Shown in pieces: positions 34,331 to 43,780 of a DNA stretch of 58,113 bases; the first letter of the stretch is position 1; each line of letters opens with the position of its first letter. The translations under genes were made by a program, and so were the position numbers. The stretch spans positions 1 to 58,113 of the forward strand of contig NZ_AKJM01000089.1 of the NCBI RefSeq assembly GCF_000282335.1, given 5' to 3'. The stretch comes from Pseudomonas sp. GM48 (GTDB taxonomy: Bacteria; Pseudomonadota; Gammaproteobacteria; Pseudomonadales; Pseudomonadaceae). The notes beneath the pieces were generated by a model that ran no database searches, was not told the origin of the DNA, and saw only the letters and a list, made by a program, of their open reading frames with translations.

Positions 34331-35149
34331 ATGAGCAAGACGCGTATTGCCTTTATCGGTGCCGGCAACATGGCCGCCAGCCTGATCGGCGGCCTGCGGG
34401 CCAAGGGTCTGGAAGCGGCGCAGATCCGCGCCAGCGATCCGGGCGAAGAAACCCGCGCTCGCGTGAGCGCTGAACACGGCATCGAAACCTTCGCCGACAA
34501 CGCCCAGGCCATCGAAGGTGCCGACGTCGTCGTCCTGGCGGTCAAGCCGCAGGCGATGAAAGCCGTGTGCGAAGCCCTCCGCCCAAGCCTAAAACCCAAT
34601 CAACTGGTGGTGTCGATTGCCGCAGGCATCACCTGCGCCAGCATGAACAACTGGCTCGGCGCCCAGCCGATCGTGCGCTGCATGCCCAATACCCCGGCGC
34701 TGCTGCGTCAGGGCGTGAGCGGATTGTTCGCTACCGCCGAAGTGACCGCCGAACAGCGTCAGCAAGCCCAGGATCTGCTGTCCGCAGTCGGCATCGCCCT
34801 GTGGTTGAACGAAGAGCAGCAACTGGACGCGGTCACCGCCGTTTCCGGCAGCGGCCCGGCGTATTTCTTCCTGCTGATCGAAGCCATGACCGCCGCCGGT
34901 GTGAAACTCGGCCTGCCGGCGGACATCGCCGCGCAACTGACCCTGCAAACCGCACTGGGTGCCGCACACATGGCCGTCTCCAGCGACGTCGACGCGGCCG
35001 AGCTGCGCCGCCGCGTCACCTCGCCCGCGGGCACCACGGAAGCTGCAATCAAGTCGTTCCAAGCCAATGGCTTTGAAGCCCTGGTCGAACAAGCACTCAG
35101 TGCTGCCGCGCATCGCTCGGCCGAGATGGCTGAGCAACTCGGTCGCTAA
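34331..35149 (+). CDS. proC: Pyrroline-5-carboxylate reductase
   Basis: Enzyme of 272 aa catalysing the last step of proline synthesis, NAD(P)H-dependent. The Rossmann motif is IAFIGAGNMAASLIGGL at the N-terminus. VVVLAVKPQAMKAVCEAL, RCMPNTPALLRQGVSGLFA and the C-terminal TSPAGTTEAAIKSFQANGFE (with the proline-contacting Thr) are family signatures. AGGA lies upstream of the ATG. It is 35 bases after yggS and is followed by yggT, the standard gene string. Confidence 0.97.
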   Translation: MSKTRIAFIGAGNMAASLIGGLRAKGLEAAQIRASDPGEETRARVSAEHGIETFADNAQAIEGADVVVLAVKPQAMKAVCEALRPSLKPNQLVVSIAAGITCASMNNWLGAQPIVRCMPNTPALLRQGVSGLFATAEVTAEQRQQAQDLLSAVGIALWLNEEQQLDAVTAVSGSGPAYFFLLIEAMTAAGVKLGLPADIAAQLTLQTALGAAHMAVSSDVDAAELRRRVTSPAGTTEAAIKSFQANGFEALVEQALSAAAHRSAEMAEQLGR

Positions 35150-35173
35150 TCAGCTCTTACAAAGGAATCAACG

Positions 35174-35761
35174 ATGCTTGGACTCAATGACGCTGCCATT
35201 TTCATCATTAAAACCCTTGGCAGCCTGTACCTGCTGATCGTACTGATGCGCTTCATCCTGCAACTGGTTCGGGCGAATTTCTACAACCCGCTCTGCCAGT
35301 TCATCGTCAAGGCCACGCAACCACTGCTCAAGCCTCTGCGCCGGGTCATCCCGAGCATGTTCGGGCTGGACATGTCGTCACTGGTACTGGCGCTGGTCGT
35401 GCAGATAGTGCTGATGGCGGTCATCCTGCTGCTCAAAGGCTTCGAGGTCGACTTGCTGCTGTTGGTGCCTTGGGCTCTGATCGCCCTTTTCTCGCTGTTT
35501 TTGAATGTTCTGTTCTACGCGATGATCATCAGTGTGATTCTGTCCTGGGTTGCACCGGGTAGCCACAACCCTGGCGCAGAACTGGTCGCTCAGATCACTG
35601 AACCGGTCCTTGCACCGTTCCGCCGGATCATCCCTAGCCTGGGTGGGCTCGACATCTCGCCGATCTTCGCGTTCATCGTGATCCAGTTGCTGCAAAGCTG
35701 GCTGATCCCGCGCCTTGCGTACTTTGCCTTCATGCCGCAGGGGCTGCTCGGCCTGATCTGA
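35174..35761 (+). CDS. yggT: YggT family integral membrane protein
   Basis: Inner-membrane protein of 195 aa made of two YGGT repeats, each with paired helices (IFIIKTLGSLYLLIVLMRFI, then LVLALVVQIVLMAVILLL; second half FSLFLNVLFYAMIISVIL). Each half has the F-Y-N/P-P-x-x-x-P loop (RANFYNPLCQFIVKATQPLL, then EPVLAPFRRIIPSLGGLDIS). The role is not firmly established; osmotic or division-related functions have been suggested. The stop overlaps the yggU start (TGATG). Confidence 0.93.
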   Translation: MLGLNDAAIFIIKTLGSLYLLIVLMRFILQLVRANFYNPLCQFIVKATQPLLKPLRRVIPSMFGLDMSSLVLALVVQIVLMAVILLLKGFEVDLLLLVPWALIALFSLFLNVLFYAMIISVILSWVAPGSHNPGAELVAQITEPVLAPFRRIIPSLGGLDISPIFAFIVIQLLQSWLIPRLAYFAFMPQGLLGLI

Positions 35762-36054
35762 TGAGCTACTTTCGCTGGGACGGTGACGACCTGATTCTGG
35801 AATGTCACCTGCAACCGGCAGCCCGTAGCGATGACTTCGCCGGGCTGCACGGTGATCGCCTGAAGATTCGCCTGACCGCTCCGCCAGTCGAGGGCAAGGC
35901 CAACGCGTATCTGATGGCGTTTCTGGCCAAGGCCTTTGGCGTGTCCAAGAGCCAGGTCAGTTTGATCAGCGGCGAGTTGAACCGGCAGAAACGGGTGCGA
36001 ATTTGTTCGCCGAAGAAGTTGCCGGATTTGCCTGATCTGGTGCGTCCAGCCTGA
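35761..36054 (+). CDS. yggU: DUF167 family protein YggU
   Basis: Small protein of 97 aa. DUF167 signatures are present: LECHLQPAARSDDFAGLHGD, then LKIRLTAPPVEGKANAYLMA, with the strongly conserved PPVEGKAN, and SKSQVSLISGELNRQKRVRI. The function is unknown; it is a compact alpha/beta fold kept next to yggT in gamma-proteobacteria. Its start overlaps the yggT stop by one base, so it is translationally coupled. The block from yggS to here is probably one transcript, closed by the REPIN at 36072. Confidence 0.93.
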   Translation: MSYFRWDGDDLILECHLQPAARSDDFAGLHGDRLKIRLTAPPVEGKANAYLMAFLAKAFGVSKSQVSLISGELNRQKRVRICSPKKLPDLPDLVRPA

Positions 36055-36071
36055 TCCACCGAGTCGCTTCA

Positions 36072-36135
36072 TTCGCGAGCAAGCCCGCTCCCACATTGGA
36101 ATGCATTCCCCTGTGGGAGCGGGCTTGCTCGCGAA
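36072..36135. repeat. Short REPIN between yggU and metX
   Basis: A 64-base hairpin with arms TTCGCGAGCAAGCCCGCTCC and its complement and the palindromic loop GGAATGCATTCC. It differs from the element at 32425 by a single base. It follows yggU by 17 bases and probably ends its transcript. Confidence 0.92.
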
Positions 36136-36238
36136 TGGCGCACCTCGGTCTGAATGAATGAAATCAGGCCCGGCCTTTGCTTGCCGCTAACCCCAGCGGT
36201 CTTTAGACTTACGCCTCATTTCAATGAGAGCAGGGTCG

Positions 36239-37378
36239 ATGCCAGCTGCCTTTCCCCCCGATTCTGTTGGTCTGGTGACGCCGCAAGTGGCGCACTTCAG
36301 CGAACCCCTAGCCCTCGCTTGCGGTCGCTCGCTCCCGGCCTACGACCTGATTTACGAAACCTATGGCACGTTGAACGCCATGGCGAGCAACGCCGTGCTG
36401 ATCTGCCACGCCTTGTCCGGACACCACCACGCCGCCGGCTACCACAGCGCCGACGACCGCAAACCCGGTTGGTGGGACAGTTGCATCGGCCCGGGCAAGC
36501 CGATCGATACCAACAAATTCTTCGTGGTCAGCCTGAACAACCTTGGCGGTTGCAACGGCTCCACCGGGCCGAGCAGCATCAACCCGGACACTGGCAAGCC
36601 GTTCGGCGCCGACTTCCCGGTCTTGACCGTCGAGGATTGGGTGCACAGTCAGGCGCGCCTGGCCGATCGCCTCGGCATCGCCCAGTTCGCGGCCGTGATC
36701 GGCGGCAGCCTCGGCGGCATGCAGGCGATGCAATGGAGCATCACCTACCCTGACCGCATCCGTCACTGTCTGGCCATCGCCTCGGCGCCCAAGCTGTCGG
36801 CACAGAACATCGCGTTCAACGAAGTGGCGCGCCAGGCGATCCTCACCGACCCGGAATTCCACGGCGGTTCGTTCCAGGAACACAACGTGATCCCCAAGCG
36901 CGGCCTGATGCTGGCGCGGATGGTCGGGCACATCACCTACCTGTCCGATGACTCCATGGGCGAGAAATTCGGCCGCGGGCTGAAGAGCGAAAAACTCAAC
37001 TACGACTTCCACAGCGTCGAGTTCCAGGTTGAAAGCTACCTGCGTTATCAGGGCGAAGAGTTCTCCGGGCGCTTCGATGCCAATACATATCTGTTGATGA
37101 CCAAAGCGCTCGACTACTTCGATCCGGCGGCGAACTTCGACGATAACCTGGCAAAAACCTTTGAAGGCGCCAAAGCCAAGTTCTGCGTGATGTCGTTCAC
37201 CACCGACTGGCGCTTCTCCCCTGCCCGTTCGCGGGAACTGGTGGACGCGCTGATGGCCGCGCGCAAGGACGTCTGCTACCTCGAGATCGACGCACCGCAA
37301 GGCCACGACGCCTTCCTGATTCCGATCCCGCGCTACCTGCAGGCATTCGGCAATTACATGAACCGCATTACGTTGTGA
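36239..37378 (+). CDS. metX: Homoserine O-acyltransferase MetX
   Basis: Alpha/beta-hydrolase-fold enzyme of 379 aa that acylates homoserine for methionine synthesis; in Pseudomonas the donor is thought to be succinyl-CoA. The nucleophile serine is in [16 protein letters not shown] (near residue 160). The catalytic Asp is near [20 protein letters not shown], and the His in [35 protein letters not shown] is another signature. The ATG at 36239 agrees with family length. It is followed 7 bases later by metW, a conserved pair. Confidence 0.96.
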   Translation: MPAAFPPDSVGLVTPQVAHFSEPLALACGRSLPAYDLIYETYGTLNAMASNAVLICHALSGHHHAAGYHSADDRKPGWWDSCIGPGKPIDTNKFFVVSLNNLGGCNGSTGPSSINPDTGKPFGADFPVLTVEDWVHSQARLADRLGIAQFAAVIGGSLGGMQAMQWSITYPDRIRHCLAIASAPKLSAQNIAFNEVARQAILTDPEFHGGSFQEHNVIPKRGLMLARMVGHITYLSDDSMGEKFGRGLKSEKLNYDFHSVEFQVESYLRYQGEEFSGRFDANTYLLMTKALDYFDPAANFDDNLAKTFEGAKAKFCVMSFTTDWRFSPARSRELVDALMAARKDVCYLEIDAPQGHDAFLIPIPRYLQAFGNYMNRITL

Positions 37379-37385
37379 GAAAGCC

Positions 37386-38006
37386 ATGAGAGCTGATCTG
37401 GAAATCATCCAGGAATGGATCCCCGCCGGCAGCCGCGTGCTCGACCTCGGGTGCGGCGATGGCGAACTGCTGACCTGGCTGCGCGACAACAAGCAAGTCA
37501 CCGGTTATGGCCTGGAAAACGACGCCGACAACATCGCCGAGTGCGTAGCCAAAGGCATCAACGTCATCGAGCAGGACCTGGACAAGGGCCTGGGCAACTT
37601 TGCCAGTAACAGTTTCGACATCGTGGTCATGACCCAGGCGCTGCAAGCAGTGCACTATCCGGACAAGATCCTCGACGAAATGCTGCGTGTCGGTCGCCAA
37701 TGCATCATCACCTTCCCCAACTTCGGTCACTGGCGCTGCCGCTGGTACCTGGCGAGCAAGGGCCGGATGCCGGTTTCCGAGTTCCTGCCGTACACCTGGT
37801 ACAACACACCGAACATTCACTTCTGCACCTTCGCGGACTTTGAAGCCTTGTGTCGCGAACGTGAGGCGAAGGTCATTGATCGGCTTGCCGTGGATCAACA
37901 GCATCGGCACGGGTGGGCCAGTAAGCTATGGCCTAATCTGTTAGGTGAGATCGGAATCTACCGCGTCAGCAGTCCGGGACTTTCCGACCACAAGGTCGCG
38001 GTCTGA
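37386..38006 (+). CDS. metW: Methionine biosynthesis protein MetW
   Basis: Protein of 206 aa with a class I methyltransferase fold. The SAM-binding motif is SRVLDLGCGDGELLTWL near the N-terminus, followed by TGYGLENDADNIAECVAKGI. MetW is required for methionine synthesis alongside MetX, and reports indicate it forms an active complex with MetX; a methyltransfer reaction has not been established. It lies 7 bases after metX with an AAGCCATGAGAG start context, so the two should be made together. Confidence 0.94.
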   Translation: MRADLEIIQEWIPAGSRVLDLGCGDGELLTWLRDNKQVTGYGLENDADNIAECVAKGINVIEQDLDKGLGNFASNSFDIVVMTQALQAVHYPDKILDEMLRVGRQCIITFPNFGHWRCRWYLASKGRMPVSEFLPYTWYNTPNIHFCTFADFEALCREREAKVIDRLAVDQQHRHGWASKLWPNLLGEIGIYRVSSPGLSDHKVAV

Positions 38007-38032
38007 TCCACCCTATTTCAAGGAGAACGATC

Positions 38033-38467
38033 ATGGGTCGTCTAGCGTTGCTTCTACTCACTGCCTGCCTGAGCGTCACCGCCATGGGCGCCGAACCCAT
38101 CAAGAGCGAGCGCCAGGAAACCTTCGGCGACGTGACGGTGCACTACAACACCTTCAACTCCACTTACCTGACCCCGGACATTGCCAAGTCCGCCGAACTG
38201 ATCCGCAGCAAGAACCAGGGCGTGATCAATATCTCGGTGCTCAAGGAAGGCAAGCCATTGATAGCCCAGGTGAGCGGCTCGGTCAAAGACCTGACCAGCC
38301 AGACCGTGCCACTGAAGTTCAAACAGATCACCGAACAAGGCGCGATCTACTACATCGCACAATATCCGGTAGATCAACCGGAGGTCCGCACTTTCGACAT
38401 CAAGGTGCAGACCGGTGACAAAATCAACACCATCAATTTCAACCAAGAGCTCTTCCCCGGCCAATGA
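38033..38467 (+). CDS. DUF4426 domain periplasmic protein
   Basis: Protein of 144 aa with a signal peptide ([20 protein letters not shown], cut before EPIKSE). The mature part matches DUF4426: [20 protein letters not shown], then [20 protein letters not shown] and the C-terminal [11 protein letters not shown]. The function is unknown; it looks like a small beta-sandwich exported to the periplasm. AAGGAGAACG before the ATG is a strong ribosome site. Its stop overlaps rdgB by 4 bases, so synthesis is tied to rdgB. Confidence 0.88.
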   Translation: MGRLALLLLTACLSVTAMGAEPIKSERQETFGDVTVHYNTFNSTYLTPDIAKSAELIRSKNQGVINISVLKEGKPLIAQVSGSVKDLTSQTVPLKFKQITEQGAIYYIAQYPVDQPEVRTFDIKVQTGDKINTINFNQELFPGQ

Positions 38468-39060
38468 TCAACTTCACGCAACTCGTATTGGCCAGCCATA
38501 ACGCCGGCAAACTCAAGGAACTCCAGGCCATGCTCGGCGAATCAGTGCATCTGCGCTCGATCGGCGAGTTCAGCAGCGTCGAGCCTGAAGAAACCGGTCT
38601 GTCGTTCGTCGAGAACGCCATCCTCAAGGCCCGCAATGCCGCGCGCATTTCCGGCCTGCCAGCGCTGGCCGACGATTCCGGGCTGGCGGTGGATTTCCTC
38701 GGTGGTGCGCCAGGCATCTATTCGGCGCGCTATGCCGACGGCAAGGGCGATGCAGCGAACAACGCCAAGCTGCTCGACGTGTTGAAAGACGTGCCTGAAG
38801 CCGAGCGTGGTGCGCAGTTCGTCTGCGTGCTGGCGTTGGTGCGTCACGCCGATGATCCATTGCCGATCCTCTGTGAAGGTTTGTGGCACGGGCGAATCCT
38901 GACCCAGGCCAGCGGCGAACACGGTTTTGGCTACGACCCGCTGTTCTGGGTGCCGGAGCGCGATTGCTCCAGCGCCGAGTTGAGCCCGGGCGACAAAAAC
39001 CAGATCAGCCACCGCGCCCGTGCAATGGATCTGCTGCGCCAGCGTCTGGGCTTGAAATGA
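38464..39060 (+). CDS. rdgB: RdgB/HAM1 family dITP/XTP pyrophosphatase
   Basis: Enzyme of 198 aa that hydrolyses dITP, ITP and XTP to monophosphates, cleaning nucleotide pools. Motifs are [18 protein letters not shown] at the N-terminus, [16 protein letters not shown] with the catalytic acidic residue, [13 protein letters not shown], and the C-terminal [15 protein letters not shown] followed by [12 protein letters not shown]. The start ATGA overlaps the previous stop and the end ATGA overlaps hemW, making a tight three-gene run. Confidence 0.96.
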   Translation: MINFTQLVLASHNAGKLKELQAMLGESVHLRSIGEFSSVEPEETGLSFVENAILKARNAARISGLPALADDSGLAVDFLGGAPGIYSARYADGKGDAANNAKLLDVLKDVPEAERGAQFVCVLALVRHADDPLPILCEGLWHGRILTQASGEHGFGYDPLFWVPERDCSSAELSPGDKNQISHRARAMDLLRQRLGLK

Positions 39061-40262
39061 CCCGTGAATCATCCGCGTCGCCGCTGATCTTCGGCGGCGA
39101 CGTTCAATCGCCTCGGGCGGCCCTGCCAGTACTGCCGCCCCTGGCGCTGTACATCCACATTCCGTGGTGTGTACGCAAATGCCCTTATTGCGACTTCAAC
39201 TCCCACACCGCCAGCCCGGTGCTGCCGGAAGAAGAGTACGTCGACGCACTGCTGGCTGACCTCGATCAGGACCTGCACGCCGTCTATGGTCGTGAGCTGA
39301 GCTCGATCTTCTTTGGTGGCGGCACGCCGAGCCTGTTCAGTGCCGATTCGCTGGGTCGCTTGCTCAAAGGCGTCGAACAACGCATCCCCTTTGCCAGCGA
39401 CATCGAAATCACGCTGGAAGCCAATCCGGGTACGTTCGAGCAAGACAAGTTCGTGGCATACCGGAAGCTGGGCATCAATCGCCTGTCGATCGGCATCCAG
39501 AGTTTTCAGCAAGAAAAGCTCGAAGCCCTGGGGCGGATTCACAACGGCGACGAAGCCGTACGTGCCGCCGGCATGGCGCGGCAGGCCGGGTTCGACAACT
39601 TCAATCTGGACTTGATGCATGGCTTGCCGAATCAGTCACTGGACGATGCCTTGGCCGACCTGCGCACAGCCATCGCCCTGAAACCGACACACCTGTCGTG
39701 GTATCAACTGACCCTGGAACCGAACACGGTGTTCTGGAACCAGCCGCCGACGCTGCCGGAAGACGACACGCTGTGGGACATTCAGGAAGCCGGGCAAGCG
39801 CTGCTGGCTGAACACGGATACGCCCAGTACGAAGTCTCGGCCTATGCCCTGCCCGGACGTCCGGCGCGACACAACCTCAATTACTGGAGTTTTGGCGACT
39901 TCATTGGCATCGGTGCCGGCGCCCACGGCAAGCTCAGTCACCCGGACGGGCGCATTGTTCGCACCTGGAAAACCCGCTTGCCGAAGGATTACCTGAATCC
40001 GGCAAAAAGCTTCCGGGCCGGCGAGAAAGCGCTGGGCAACGATGAAATGCCGTTCGAATTCCTGATGAACGCGTTGCGCCTGACTGAAGGCGTCGAATCG
40101 CGGCTATACCCGGAACGTACCGGCATGACCCTGGAAAGCCTTGCTGAAGGACGCCGTGAAGCCGAACAAAGCGGCCTGTTGCAGGTCGAACCGTCACGTC
40201 TGGTAGCCACCGAACGCGGACAACTCTTCCTCAACGACTTGCTGCAGAAATTTCTGACATAA
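39057..40262 (+). CDS. hemW: Radical SAM heme chaperone HemW
   Basis: Protein of 401 aa, formerly labelled oxygen-independent coproporphyrinogen oxidase-like. The 4Fe-4S cluster site is [13 protein letters not shown] (near residue 38). The HemW-specific heme-binding motif H-N-x-x-Y-W appears as [20 protein letters not shown], which separates it from true Hem[14 protein letters not shown] and [20 protein letters not shown] are further markers. An upstream extension of the frame is only rdgB read out of phase; ATG 39057 with its 4-base overlap is chosen. Confidence 0.94.
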   Translation: MTRESSASPLIFGGDVQSPRAALPVLPPLALYIHIPWCVRKCPYCDFNSHTASPVLPEEEYVDALLADLDQDLHAVYGRELSSIFFGGGTPSLFSADSLGRLLKGVEQRIPFASDIEITLEANPGTFEQDKFVAYRKLGINRLSIGIQSFQQEKLEALGRIHNGDEAVRAAGMARQAGFDNFNLDLMHGLPNQSLDDALADLRTAIALKPTHLSWYQLTLEPNTVFWNQPPTLPEDDTLWDIQEAGQALLAEHGYAQYEVSAYALPGRPARHNLNYWSFGDFIGIGAGAHGKLSHPDGRIVRTWKTRLPKDYLNPAKSFRAGEKALGNDEMPFEFLMNALRLTEGVESRLYPERTGMTLESLAEGRREAEQSGLLQVEPSRLVATERGQLFLNDLLQKFLT

Positions 40263-40271
40263 GGAAATCGA

Positions 40272-40595
40272 ATGGATTTGGTACTCGACCTGCTTGCCAC
40301 CGTGTCTCGCTGGAGCCGCAGCAACCTCTCGGAAATAGCCCTGGCCCTGGTGGGCTGCCTGCTGGTGCTGTTTGGTGCGGATTTCAAAGGCTGGGTCGAG
40401 CAGCGTCTGGGCAGCATCGCCGGCGCCTTGCGCGTGCCGCTGATGTCCCTGCTGTGCATGATCGGCAGCGGCGCGGCACTGATCTACGCCACGCCATGGG
40501 TCGTACGCGGCTTGAGCCAGTTCAACAACTACAGCTTGGCGCCGGTGTTGTTGGTGGTGTTGGTGTTGATTGGCGTAGTCGCCGACCGCCGCTAA
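40272..40595 (+). CDS. DUF3392 small membrane protein
   Basis: Protein of 107 aa with three probable membrane segments (LSEIALALVGCLLVLFGADF, then PLMSLLCMIGSGAALIYATP, and LAPVLLVVLVLIGVVADRR). Length and pattern fit DUF3392, a family of unknown function limited mainly to gamma-proteobacteria. It starts 9 bases after hemW, preceded by AAGGAAAT, and is probably the last gene of the rdgB-hemW transcript. The REPIN following it marks the convergent boundary with trmB. Confidence 0.8.
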   Translation: MDLVLDLLATVSRWSRSNLSEIALALVGCLLVLFGADFKGWVEQRLGSIAGALRVPLMSLLCMIGSGAALIYATPWVVRGLSQFNNYSLAPVLLVVLVLIGVVADRR

Positions 40596-40618
40596 TCCCG
40601 AGCCATACACAAAACAAC

Positions 40619-40708
40619 TGTGGGAGCGGGCTTGCTCGCGAAAGCGGTGTATCAGACAACATTAATGTCGACTGACACGACGCCTTCGCGAGCAAGCCCG
40701 CTCCCACA
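40619..40708. repeat. REPIN, GTGGGAGCGGGCTTGCTCGCGAA type, between DUF3392 gene and trmB
   Basis: A 90-base element with arms TGTGGGAGCGGGCTTGCTCG and complement, interior AACATTAATGTCGACTGACA. The interior is close to that of 43781 (ATAAATGTCGACTGACA), suggesting recent shared descent. It sits in the 131-base gap between convergent genes. Confidence 0.92.
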
Positions 40709-40726
40709 TTGTTTACTGTGTAAGTC

Positions 40727-41452
40727 TTAAGACTGCTTCTCGAACTTCAAATCCCACACACCATGCCCAAGACGTTCGCCACGGCGTTCGAACTTGGTGA
40801 TCGGCCGTTCGGCCGGGCGCGGTACGCATTTGCCGTCTTCGGCGAGGTTGCGGTAACCCGGCGCAACGTTCATCACTTCCAGCATGTATTCGGCGTACGG
40901 TTCCCAGTCGGTGGCCATGTGCAGAATGCCGCCGACCTTCAACTTGCTGCGTACCAGCTCGGCGAAGGACGCCTGAACGATGCGACGCTTGTGATGACGG
41001 CTCTTGTGCCACGGGTCCGGGAAAAACAGCATCAGGCGATCGAGGCTGTTATCGGCCACGCAGCGGTTGAGCACTTCGATGGCATCGCAATCGTAGACCC
41101 GCAGGTTGGTCAAACCCTGGGTCAGCACGCCATTGAGCAGCGCCCCGACACCCGGACGGTGAACCTCGACGCCGATGAAATCCTGGTCCGGCGCAGCCGC
41201 TGCCATTTCCAGCAACGAATGGCCCATGCCGAAACCGATTTCCAGCGAGCGCGGTGCCGAGCGACCGAACACCTGGTCGAAGTCCACCGGCGCATCGGCC
41301 AGCGGCAGCACGTACAGCGGCGCGCCCTGCTCCAGGCCGCGTTGCTGGCCTTCGGTCATGCGCCCGGCACGCATCACGAAACTCTTGATGCGGCGGTGTT
41401 GGCGCTCGTCGCCTTCTTCCGTCTGGATAGGCGTGTCGTTCGATTCAGTCAT
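40727..41452 (-). CDS. trmB: tRNA (guanine-N7)-methyltransferase TrmB
   Basis: Enzyme of 241 aa that makes m7G46 in tRNA variable loops using SAM. The SAM-binding motif is [15 protein letters not shown] (near residue 72). [19 protein letters not shown] and the family-specific [20 protein letters not shown] follow, with the catalytic Asp in PDPW. An N-terminal basic extension (about 45 residues, [14 protein letters not shown]) is usual in pseudomonads. The ATG at 41452 is preferred to the TTG one codon upstream. It is 9 bases after thiG, the normal thiS-thiG-trmB order. Confidence 0.95.
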   Translation of the reverse strand: MTESNDTPIQTEEGDERQHRRIKSFVMRAGRMTEGQQRGLEQGAPLYVLPLADAPVDFDQVFGRSAPRSLEIGFGMGHSLLEMAAAAPDQDFIGVEVHRPGVGALLNGVLTQGLTNLRVYDCDAIEVLNRCVADNSLDRLMLFFPDPWHKSRHHKRRIVQASFAELVRSKLKVGGILHMATDWEPYAEYMLEVMNVAPGYRNLAEDGKCVPRPAERPITKFERRGERLGHGVWDLKFEKQS

Positions 41453-41461
41453 CAATGGCTC

Positions 41462-42256
41462 TTACTTGATCAGACCATCCAGCGGCGAAGAGGCGCTGGC
41501 ATAGAGTTTTTTCGGCATACGGCCGGCGAGGTAAGCCAGGCGGCCCGCGACGATCGCATGTTTCATGGCTTCAGCCATCATGACCGGCTGCTGGGCGTGG
41601 GCGATGGCCGAGTTCATCAGCACGGCATCACAACCCAGTTCCATGGCGATGGTGGCGTCGGAAGCGGTACCGACACCGGCATCCACCAGCACCGGAATTT
41701 TGGCTTCTTCGAGGATGATCTGCAGGTTGTACGGGTTGCAGATCCCCAGGCCGGAGCCGATCAGACCGGCCAGCGGCATCACCGCGATGCAGCCGATTTC
41801 CGCCAGTTGCCGGGCGATGATCGGGTCATCGCTGGTGTAGACCATCACGTCGAAGCCTTCCTTGACCAGCGTTTCGGCGGCCTTGAGGGTTTCGATCACG
41901 TTGGGGAACAGGGTTTTCTGGTCGGCCAGCACTTCCAGCTTCACCAGGTTGTGGCCGTCGAGCAGCTCACGGGCCAGGCGGCAGGTGCGCACGGCTTCGA
42001 TGGCGTCGTAGCAACCGGCGGTGTTCGGCAGGAAGGTGTAGCGATCCGGCGACAGCACTTCGAGCAGGTTCGGCTCGCCCTCGATCTGACCGAGGTTGGT
42101 GCGGCGCACGGCGAAAGTGACGATCTCGGCACCCGAGGCTTCGATGGCCAGGCGGGTTTCTTCCATGTCACGGTACTTGCCGGTACCGACCAGCAAACGC
42201 GACTGGTAAGTACGACCGGCCAGGACGAAAGGCTTGTCGCTGCGAACGATGCTCAT
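41462..42256 (-). CDS. thiG: Thiazole synthase
   Basis: TIM-barrel enzyme of 264 aa that builds the thiazole phosphate of thiamine from deoxyxylulose phosphate, dehydroglycine and ThiS thiocarboxylate. [20 protein letters not shown] marks the N-terminus, and the imine-forming lysine is expected in [36 protein letters not shown] and [19 protein letters not shown] form the phosphate site. It follows thiS by 60 bases. No TPP riboswitch is recognisable in the leader. Confidence 0.95.
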   Translation of the reverse strand: MSIVRSDKPFVLAGRTYQSRLLVGTGKYRDMEETRLAIEASGAEIVTFAVRRTNLGQIEGEPNLLEVLSPDRYTFLPNTAGCYDAIEAVRTCRLARELLDGHNLVKLEVLADQKTLFPNVIETLKAAETLVKEGFDVMVYTSDDPIIARQLAEIGCIAVMPLAGLIGSGLGICNPYNLQIILEEAKIPVLVDAGVGTASDATIAMELGCDAVLMNSAIAHAQQPVMMAEAMKHAIVAGRLAYLAGRMPKKLYASASSPLDGLIK

Positions 42257-42316
42257 GGGAAATCCTCTGTAGGGGTGAGGTACTTGCAGAATTCTGTGAC
42301 CACTCGGCCGAGACGA

Positions 42317-42517
42317 CTAGCCGCCACCGATGGCGTGCACCACTTCGACGTTGTCGCCGTCGTTCAACGTGGTGTCTGCATGCTGACTGCGCGGGACGAT
42401 ATCCAGATTGAGTTCGACCGCCACCCGGCGTCCGGTCAGGTCCAGACGGGTCAGCAGGGCCGCAACGGTTTCACCGTCGGGCAGTTCAAAGGATTCGCCG
42501 TTCAACTGAATGCGCAT
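42317..42517 (-). CDS. thiS: Thiamine biosynthesis sulfur carrier ThiS
   Basis: Ubiquitin-like protein of 66 aa whose C-terminal Gly-Gly (AIGGG end) becomes a thiocarboxylate that donates sulfur to ThiG. The beta-grasp pattern is [20 protein letters not shown], then [16 protein letters not shown] and [15 protein letters not shown]. The ATG at 42517 gives the standard MRIQLNG start; six upstream in-frame codons are dispensable. It is the first gene of the thiS-thiG-trmB run. Confidence 0.93.
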   Translation of the reverse strand: MRIQLNGESFELPDGETVAALLTRLDLTGRRVAVELNLDIVPRSQHADTTLNDGDNVEVVHAIGGG

Positions 42518-42600
42518 GCCGGATGCCGCCATCATTTTTTGGGGCAGGCATTCTAGCTTGATCAGGACCTAAAGGTCAGCAACAAGCGTCAAGCGGTAGG

Positions 42601-42969
42601 TTACAAACGCCAGGCGGCCAGGCCCAGGCAAAACCAGCCCACCAGAAACGCCAGGCCACCGAACGGGGTGATGATGCCGAGCTTGCTGATGCCCGTCAGC
42701 GTCAACACATACAGGCTACCGGAGAACAGCAGGATACCGATGGCAAACGATACGCAGGCCCAAGTGGCGAGTCGACCGGGAATTTGCGTGGCCAGCGCTG
42801 CGACACCGAGCAGCGCCAGGGCATGCACCAGTTGATAGGTGACGCCGGTATGGAAGATCGCCAGGTACTCGGCGCTCAGGCGGCTTTTCAGGCCGTGGGC
42901 GGCAAAGGCCCCGAGACCGACACCGGTGAAGCCGAAAAAAGCGGCCAGCATCAGAAAGCCACGCAGCAT
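42601..42969 (-). CDS. DUF423 family membrane protein (YgdD-like)
   Basis: Protein of 122 aa with four membrane helices (GFLMLAAFFGFTGVGLGAFA, then THQL-like loop ending in YQLVHALALLGVAAL, WACVSFAIGILLFSGSLYVL and IITPFGGLAFLVGWFCLGLA). The GLGAFAAHGLKSRL and YQLVHALALL segments are typical of DUF423. The function is unknown. It is divergent from mtgA across 74 bases and is separated from thiS by 83 bases, so it may have its own promoter or lead the thiS transcript. Confidence 0.92.
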   Translation of the reverse strand: MLRGFLMLAAFFGFTGVGLGAFAAHGLKSRLSAEYLAIFHTGVTYQLVHALALLGVAALATQIPGRLATWACVSFAIGILLFSGSLYVLTLTGISKLGIITPFGGLAFLVGWFCLGLAAWRL

Positions 42970-43043
42970 GCAGAACTCCAGTCAGTTTCGATCTAAAGGG
43001 TCTGTATAATGGCCCGCTCAACGGGTTCGGCCAAGCCATCTCT

Positions 43044-43766
43044 ATGCTGCGTATCTATTTTCGTCGTTTCACCAAGGCCGTGCTCTGGTTCATGAGTGGC
43101 AGCGTATTGTTGGTGCTGATCTTTCGCGTGGTGCCGCCACCGGGGACGGCGCTGATGGTCGAGCGCAAGATCGAATCCTGGTTCGACGGCGAACCCATTG
43201 ACCTGCAACGCACCTGGAAACCCTGGGACGAGATCTCCGATGACCTGAAAGTTGCGGTGATTGCCGGGGAAGACCAGAAGTTCTCCGAGCACTGGGGCTT
43301 CGATATCGGCGCGATTCAGGCGGCGTTTGCCCATAACGAGCGCGGCGGTTCGATCCGTGGCGCCAGCACCCTGAGCCAGCAAGTCTCGAAAAACCTGTTC
43401 CTGTGGTCTGGCCGCAGCTGGCTGCGCAAAGGCCTGGAAGCCTGGTTCACCGGACTGATCGAAGTGCTCTGGCCCAAGCAGCGGATTCTTGAGGTGTACC
43501 TCAACAGTGTCGAGTGGGATGACGGCGTGTTTGGCGCCGAAGCGGCGGCCCGGCATCACTTTGGCGTGAGCGCCAAAGGCCTCAGCCGCCAGCAGTCGAG
43601 CCTGCTCGCCGCCGTACTGCCCAACCCGCGGGTTTGGAGTGCGAGCCATCCGACCACCTACGTTTCACGTCGGGCTGGCTGGATCAGGCAGCAGATGAGT
43701 CAGTTGGGCGGGGACAGCTATCTGGTCGGGCTGAACGACTCGCGCCGGGCGCCTTGGGCCGAATAA
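43044..43766 (+). CDS. mtgA: Monofunctional biosynthetic peptidoglycan transglycosylase
   Basis: Inner-membrane enzyme of 240 aa that polymerises lipid II into glycan strands. A single N-terminal anchor is visible (AVLWFMSGSVLLVLIFRVVP, residues 11-31). The GT51 domain carries the catalytic glutamate in VIAGEDQKFSEHWGFD (near residue 75), RGASTLSQQVSKNLFLW, then RILEVYLNSVEWDDGVFGAE with the second glutamate, and AAARHHFG. Length fits MtgA and excludes a bifunctional PBP. It is convergent with rpoH. Confidence 0.96.
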   Translation: MLRIYFRRFTKAVLWFMSGSVLLVLIFRVVPPPGTALMVERKIESWFDGEPIDLQRTWKPWDEISDDLKVAVIAGEDQKFSEHWGFDIGAIQAAFAHNERGGSIRGASTLSQQVSKNLFLWSGRSWLRKGLEAWFTGLIEVLWPKQRILEVYLNSVEWDDGVFGAEAAARHHFGVSAKGLSRQQSSLLAAVLPNPRVWSASHPTTYVSRRAGWIRQQMSQLGGDSYLVGLNDSRRAPWAE

Positions 43767-43780
43767 CACTGAAGATCCCC

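Noticed and set aside
42518..42600. TPP riboswitch before thiS
   Set aside because: The gap is 83 bases and the conserved thi-box CTGAGA core is not present in the right orientation.
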